A stretch of DNA of 64,000 bases, taken from Diospyros lotus (taxonomy: Eukaryota > Streptophyta > Magnoliopsida > Ericales > Ebenaceae). The notes beneath the pieces are model-generated. The model was given only the letters and a program-made list of their open reading frames with translations, did no database searches and was not told where the DNA came from. Position 1 is the first letter of the stretch. Every line of letters starts with the position of its first letter. The translations under genes were made by a program, and so were the position numbers. The stretch spans positions 12,718,058-12,782,057 of the forward strand of contig NC_068345.1 of assembly GCF_014633365.1 (NCBI RefSeq), written 5' to 3'. Positions 58,869 to 64,000 of the stretch are shown here, piece by piece.

Positions 58869-59127
58869 CCCACATGGGCAGTCCAGTTGGTCAAGAAGGG
58901 GGGCACAAAGTGCCTTCCGTGGTGAATCTTGGACCAAGACCAAGGATCGAGTCTCGCAAGCGGCAGTGTGGGGGTACCTCTCTCCAAAGTGAGAGGGGGC
59001 TCCTTGTGCGCGATGAGCCCGGGTCTAGCCACTGCGTCCGGCTGGGTCACCGTGATTAACCTCCTCCCATGTTCTGTTAGGCCGGGTGTGGGAGTCGCTC
59101 GGGGTGAGTGATTTCACCTTTTGGACC
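58869..59127 (+). mobile_element. SINE with 16-bp target-site duplication
   Basis: A 259-bp insertion in copia integrase is flanked by perfect AAAAATGAGGCATTTG (58853-58868 and 59128-59143). It has an RNA polymerase III A-box-like TGGTCAAGAAGG (58888-58899) and a B box GATCGAGTC (58945-58953) with proper spacing, so it is tRNA-derived. The A-rich 3' tail is merged with the duplication. GC content is much higher than its surroundings. It resembles Au-type plant SINEs in layout; family identity not proven. Open frames across it are artefacts. Confidence 0.88.
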
Positions 59128-61288
59128 AAAAATGAGGCATTTGATGTGTTTCTTACGTATAAAGCTAAAGTAGAAAATCAATTACATAGAAAAATTAAAA
59201 GAATAAGATTAAATAGAGGTGGTGCATATGTGCTTTTGAATGACTTTTGTGAAAAAAATGAATTATTTATGAAGTTACACCACTTTATTCACCTGAATCT
59301 AATGGTGTAGCAGAAAGGAAAAATGAGACACTTTAAAAAATGATGAATGCTATGCTTGTTAGTTCTTTTGCACCTGTTAATTTGTGAGGGGAAGTTATCT
59401 TATCTACATGTCACTTACAAAATAGAATTTTCTATAAGAAAACTAATAAGACACCTTATGAATTTTGGAAGGGTTACCAACCTAACTTGAAATACCTAAA
59501 AATTTGGGGTTGTCTTGCTAAAGTTATGTTGCTTGATCTCAAGAAAATGAAAATTTGGTCAAAAACTTCCGATTGCATGTTTGTTGATTATACTTATGAT
59601 AGTACTGCATATAGATTTCTTGTGTTAAAAAGTGATGTGCTTGATTGCAATACTATTATTGAGACAAAAAATGGAGAGTTTTTTGAAAATATTTTTCTTT
59701 TAAAAATTGAGAGAATTTCTCCTTCATCTGTTGAAAATTCTACTTCACATGCTATTCAAAATGATTTTAAAAATTCTAATGAGGATTTGAGATAAAGTAA
59801 AAGGCAAAGTAAAGAAACTTATTTTGGAAATCATTTTTATACTTATTTTGTTGAAAATGACCCTTCAACTTTTATTGAAGCTATTTCTTCTCCTGATGTT
59901 ATTTTTTGGAAAGAAGCTATTAAAAATGAGATTGATTCTATTTTGCAAAGTGATACATGGATTTGTTTGATTTACCTCTTGGGGCTAAACCAATTGGTTG
60001 TAAATAGATTTTCAAAAGAAAATATAATCTTGATAGTTTGGTTGAAAATTTTAAATCTAGATTTGTTGCAAAAAGTTTTACTCAAAAACAAAATATTTAC
60101 TATTTTGATACTTATGCCTTGATAACTAGGATTTCTTTCATTCATATTTTGTTTGCTTTAACTTTGATTTACAAACTTTATATACATCAAATGGATGTTA
60201 AAACTACTTTTCTAAATGGTGATTTAGAAGAAGAAATTTATGTTGTAACCTAAAGGTTGTGTTGTTTCTGGTCAAGAAAGTAAGGTTTGTATATTAAGTA
60301 AGTTTTTATATGGTTTAAAGCAAACATCTAAACTGTGCCACAAAAAATTTGATCAAGTCTTGCTGTGTGATGGATTTTCATCCGTAAAGGTAGATAAATG
60401 TGTTTATACAAAATTGATTGATAGTGACAGTGTGATTATCTACTTGTACATGCATGACATACTTATTTTTATACTACTCTTGATATAGTACATAAAAGGA
60501 AATATTTTCTTGAATCCAAATTTGACATGAAAGATATGGGTGAAGCTAATGTCATCTTGGGAGTTAAAATCATAAGGAATGATAATGGTATTATGTTGTC
60601 ACAAGAGTATGCATTACGTTGAGAAATTATTAAACAAATTTGGTAATTTTAATTTGATACTTGTGAGTACTTCTTATGATGCTAATTTTCAATTAAAGAA
60701 AAATCGAAGTGATCCAGTATTACAGTCTGAGTATGCACAGATTATTGGGAGTCTGATGCATTTGATAAATTTTTCGAGACCTAACATAACTTATGCTATG
60801 TGCAGATTGAGTAGATATACTCAAAATCCCAATCATGATCATTAAGTTGTGTCAATCAGACTAATGAAATATTTGAGAGGTACCATAAATTATTGTATTT
60901 TGTATAGTGGATTTCTTACTATACTAGTGGCAAACACTAATGCTAACTGAATCTCGGATTTGGATGAGACAAAATCCACTAGTGGTTATATATTCATTTT
61001 TAATAGGGGTGTTCTTACTTGAAAATCAGCCAAACAAACTATCATTGCTAGATCCACCATGGAATCAAAGTTTATATCTTTAGAGTTGACTTGTAATGAG
61101 GCTGAGTGGTTAAGAAACTTCTTAGCAGATATTCCGTTGGAAATGAAACCAACGCCTTTAGTGTCTATTCATTGTGATTTTCAAGTGACAATAGCCACTG
61201 TAAAGAATAAGACCTTTAATGGAAAGAATAGACATATTCGATTGAGACGTGAAGTGATAAAGCAACTGTTGAAAAATAGAGTTATATA

Positions 61289-62628
61289 TGTTGGTCCCTT
61301 GAGGTATGGCCACTTAAGAGGGGAGGTGAATTGAGTGATTAAAATTTTTCTCAATTTTAATAAATATTCTCGATTAATGATTTTATTAAAAAATATATAT
61401 TTGATAAATATAATAAATTATATTGAAGATTAATAATAAATTATATTTGAGATTAATAATAAATGTAAGCCACAAGATATAACAAAAATAAATACAATGA
61501 AACACAAGACAATTTATATTGGTTCGGTGTCTTCACATACACCTAGTCTACTCTCCCAAGGTTTAACCACGTTTGGGGTTCCACTAAAATAATTTTACCA
61601 AGATTTCCACACTAACTCACATTGAAAACTAAATACACACCTAAATTACAATGGGTTCTAGGCAATCACTACACCAAGGTTTTCTCTATAGCTTATCTTG
61701 GAAACTAGATTCACCTAGATTTTAACTGATCTAGGAAACCTATACAATCCTCAATAATAATTTAAATATTTATAAATAATTTATCCACACTTGGACACAA
61801 ATAAGCAATTAAAAATAAATTATACAAGGCAATAATATTTAAATAAATAAATAAATTTATCGTAGAAGACTTGAAATTTTTTTCTCCTCTTGCCTTGTGA
61901 CTCTTCGGTAGATGAATAATGAATTTTTAAGAGCCTTGGAATGCTTAAAAATTAGCTTAAGAGCTTTTGGGAGCTTTGGATGTGCAATGGATACTCAAAA
62001 AATGAGTTTGGGGGTATTTATAAGCATTTTAGCCACTAAAGAAAGGGTTAATATGAAGTTTGAAATTCAAAAAATATTTAGACTTTCTCAAACAATAAGA
62101 AAATATGTCTCACTTTTAATTCAAAATAAATTTACTTTTTGCATGAGAAATCAAAATTTGAAAATTCAATTATAAGATTTTGAGACATAAATGATTAAAA
62201 TAAGAAAACATGTCTAAAAGCAATCTCCTTTAATTCAAAATAAATTTACTTTTTGCATGAGTAAGAGAAAACATGTTTAAAATCAATTCTCTTTAATTTA
62301 AAATAAATTTACTTTTTATATGAGAAAGAGAAAACATGTCTAAAAGTAATTCTCCTTTAATTCAAAATAAATATACTTTTTGTATAAGTAATAAAAGTAT
62401 TTATCAATAAATGAAAATTCAAACATAAATTTTTGAGACATAAATGATCAAAAGAAGGAAACGTGATTAAAGACAATTCACCTTTAATTCAAAATAAATT
62501 TACTCTTTGTACCCACTTTTAATTTAAAATAAATTTATTTTTTTATATGAGAAAGAAATATATTTATATTATAAAAATATTTTTGTTAATCATCAAAATT
62601 TAATTAATATAAGCAAGTTGGCTCAACA
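61289..62628. mobile_element. Solo LTR in copia RNase H
   Basis: It runs from TGTTGGTCCCTTGAGG to TTGGCTCAACA (1340 bp) with TGTTG..CAACA ends. The flanks ATATA (61284-61288) and ATATC (62629-62633) match at 4 of 5. It separates the KNRVI and SIDYVKSK parts of the copia RNase H/tail. It contains a TTTATATTGGTTCGG motif near 61511 and a minisatellite at 62115-62560. Confidence 0.8.
62115..62560. repeat. Minisatellite of about 80 bp in the solo LTR
   Basis: The unit CTTTAATTCAAAATAAATTTACTTTTTGCATGAG followed by GAAAACATGTCTAAAAGCAAT recurs about five times (near 62114, 62230, 62290, 62353, 62480) with variation. Each unit segment is AT-rich; there is no coding content. Confidence 0.75.
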
Positions 62629-62700
62629 ATATCGATCGATTATGTGAAGTCAAAAATGAATTTGGCAGATTCTCTTACTAAACCTTTGAGAAGGAAATAA

Positions 62701-63385
62701 ATAATTGAAGCATAGAGAGGAAAGGGACTTTGGCCAATTTGAGTTATTAATAGTGATGGCAACCCAACCTATGTGAATGGAGATCCCAAAAATTAGGTTC
62801 ATATGGGTACTAACAAGTCACTATTAATTCTCTTAGCACTATTTATTTATTTATCCATTCCTAAGTGTGATAGTGTAAGACAACAATAAGTGAGAGGATG
62901 AACTAAAAGCTCTTAATGATCTTCATATCCCTTTATGGGTGATGTATTTAATTGCAGGATGAGATCATGGCAAAATCTCTAGAGCACTGATAAATAACCA
63001 GGCGTGCATGGCCTATTCACACAAAACTGTGTTAAACAACATATTATATGAGAAATATAATGTGATTAGTGAGATTATAATTTACACTAAGAATTTACGG
63101 TTCATGGAAGGCTTAATCTTCACCATTTATTTGTAAGTTATATCTCATTCAATCTAGGTTTGGTTCATAGTCCAAAAGACACTAGATTCAATACATTATT
63201 TCATTATGAGTAAACCCAGCAAAACTCACTTCCTTTGAAGCCTGCATATTTTATGTCAAATACTTTACACATGGCCAAAGAACTATCAAAACTTTTCAAA
63301 GCCTATCCTTCCAACTTTTTCTCTCTCACATTCTCACTTTCTCTCTCTGGGTCTTTAGTTCTTGATTGTGATTTAATATTTGCTT
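62701..63385. other. Spacer downstream of the copia element
   Basis: It starts with the end of the copia element (about 62,700-62,830, GATCCCAAAAATTAGG). No gene is supported in the remainder. Confidence 0.4.
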
Positions 63386-63386
63386 G

Positions 63387-63418
<32 letters not shown>

Positions 63419-63529
63419 CAGAGACATCAAAGGAAGAGCAGTGAGCAGTGCATGAGAGCCCCAACTTTCTCCTTCGTCCAACCTCCGTCTGTCTGTCCAA
63501 CAAAATCGTTATATATATATATATATATT
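63386..63529. repeat. GA and AT microsatellites
   Basis: A GA run of about 28 bases (63386-63413) and an AT run of 20 bases (63510-63529). GA/CT runs often mark plant 5' leader regions, which would fit a small ORF that starts at 63574. Confidence 0.85.
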
Positions 63530-63573
63530 AATAGAAGGTGCGAAACGGAGATCAATAAGCTACCAAGAAAAAG

Positions 63574-63729
63574 ATGAAAGAGAAAGAAACTGCTTCCGCA
63601 GCACACTCTGATGCCTTATCCGTGGTTGTTCGGATTAGGCCGAGCCCTCTTCTGGCCGTTGAAGACTTCGTCACTTGCAAGAGTCTGTTGAATCCTAGAG
63701 GATACGTTACTTTGACCAAATATCCTTGA
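63574..63729 (+). CDS. Small ORF of 51 residues, possible gene start or fragment
   Basis: ATG at 63574 in context AAAAAGATGAAAG opens MKEKETASAAHSDALSVVVR, then IRPSPLLAVEDF, ending at TGA 63727-63729. The VVVRIRP segment resembles the first strand of kinesin motor domains (VRVRP), and skipping one base at the TGA continues an open frame (EDSVNTPKAFGSNSS) to about 63833. It could be a decayed first exon of a kinesin-like gene or a chance ORF. GC content is higher than its surroundings and it lies just after GA/AT microsatellites. Function unknown. Confidence 0.35.
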   Translation: MKEKETASAAHSDALSVVVRIRPSPLLAVEDFVTCKSLLNPRGYVTLTKYP

Positions 63730-63875
63730 GGACAGTGTCAACACGCCTAAAGCTTTTGGATCTAACTCTTCTTGTTTACTGCTTCAACAATACTTGCAGC
63801 ACCAGAGACTATTCCTGCAACTATGGTAGTGTCATTCTAGGTCAGGTTTATTTTTGTTTAATTTATTATTATACA

Positions 63876-64000
63876 ACAACTAGAATATTGTGCTTTTTCT
63901 CCATCCGTTTAGATTTAGACCCTTATAATTAATTGCACTTTCGATCGATGATTTCTCATCTTCCTAACGTTTAATCTTCCCCCCCGTACACTTCTATTTA
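63876..64000 (+). promoter_or_regulatory. AIG1-type promoter block, inverted copy
   Basis: This block matches the reverse complement of about 18985-19105, the upstream region of the intact AIG1 gene, with 47 consecutive identical bases around CGATCGATGATTTCTC and only scattered changes elsewhere. In the known gene the ATG lies about 115 bp past this block, so an AIG1-like gene on the plus strand is predicted to start near 64,115, outside the window. Confidence 0.75.

Larger units (their letters stand above)
57939..62700 (+). pseudogene. Decayed Ty1/copia pol (gag end to RNase H)
   Basis: Order is typical of copia: a gag knuckle CFVCGKISHHMPHY (final Cys replaced by Tyr), protease WVVDSRAIRHIC (DSG changed to DSR), the GAG-pre-integrase segment (KIWHARLGH, about 58561), integrase (58700-59800), reverse transcriptase (59820-60560; HQMDVKTTFLNGDLEEEIYV; YMHDILI where YVDD is expected) and RNase H (about 60930-61290, then SIDYVKSKMNLADSLTKPL near 62630-62690). 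It is split by a SINE at 58869-59127 and a solo LTR at 61289-62628 and carries many stops and frameshifts. No LTRs could be delimited. Non-functional. Confidence 0.88.

Noticed and set aside
58841..59111. Open frames on both strands across the SINE
   Set aside because: They exist only because a GC-rich SINE was inserted into copia integrase; the borders are fixed by the 16-bp duplication.
61501..61560. Virus-like or pararetroviral sequence
   Set aside because: TTTATATTGGTTCGG-type motifs are common in plant LTRs, and no movement protein, coat protein or pararetroviral polymerase is present anywhere in the window.

Overview
The window looks like intergenic and gene-poor DNA from a woody or otherwise repeat-rich angiosperm, probably a eudicot or magnoliid. 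The evidence is split genes with GT-AG introns, plant AIG1/IAN-type GTPase genes, Ty3/gypsy, Ty1/copia, hAT, CACTA-like, TRIM and SINE elements of plant type, GA and AT microsatellites and AT-rich spacers. Species cannot be named from the sequence. No bacterial features, RNA genes or CRISPR arrays were seen.

Layout. (1) 1-12,950: degenerate repeats, then a small hAT/MITE-like element (ends at 1083 and 12950) split by a solo LTR (1738-12686). That LTR itself holds an 849-bp insertion, a complete but decayed chromovirus-type Ty3 element (3010-8912) and another solo LTR (10446-12110, target duplication GGCGA). (2) 12,950-19,741: the real gene space. It holds a broken AIG1-like GTPase gene (13318-14641, minus) and an intact one (17377-18871, minus, 4 exons, 364 aa, C-terminal CRIM box). 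(3) 19,747-45,813: one very large Tat-type Ty3 element bounded by the target duplication ACTAT. It contains gag-pol, tandem 3' repeats, two copies of an antisense spliced ORF and an internal LTR fragment. It was later hit by a TRIM/Tekay compound insertion (20614-26476) and three solo LTRs (33214-35325, 39912-42229, 43210-45440). (4) 46,311-54,044: a hAT transposon with 24-bp inverted ends and a decayed BED-finger transposase, itself containing a solo LTR (46936-49602) and a CACTA-like terminus. (5) 54,045-64,000: an AIG1 gene scrap (54568-54631), AT-rich spacer, a BED-finger fragment joined to a decayed copia element (57938-62700) that carries a SINE (58869-59127) and a solo LTR (61289-62628). 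At the very end is a 125-bp block (63876-64000) that is the inverted counterpart of the promoter of the intact AIG1 gene.

The genes: only the AIG1-like gene at 17377-18871 is convincingly functional. The locus appears to be an AIG1/IAN cluster (one intact gene, one pseudogene, one scrap, and a predicted inverted copy just past the right edge) pushed apart by more than 45 kb of nested transposons. Nearly all premature stops in the retroelements are explained by C-to-T changes at CAG, CAA, CGA or by TGG to TAG, the footprint expected of methylated, silenced plant repeats. I found no clearly new enzymatic system. The most unusual items are the prenylation-type AIG1 tails, the predicted inverted AIG1 copy, the duplicated antisense ORF with an internal LTR scrap, the Tekay-LTR/TRIM fusion at the primer-binding site, and the BED-finger/copia junction.
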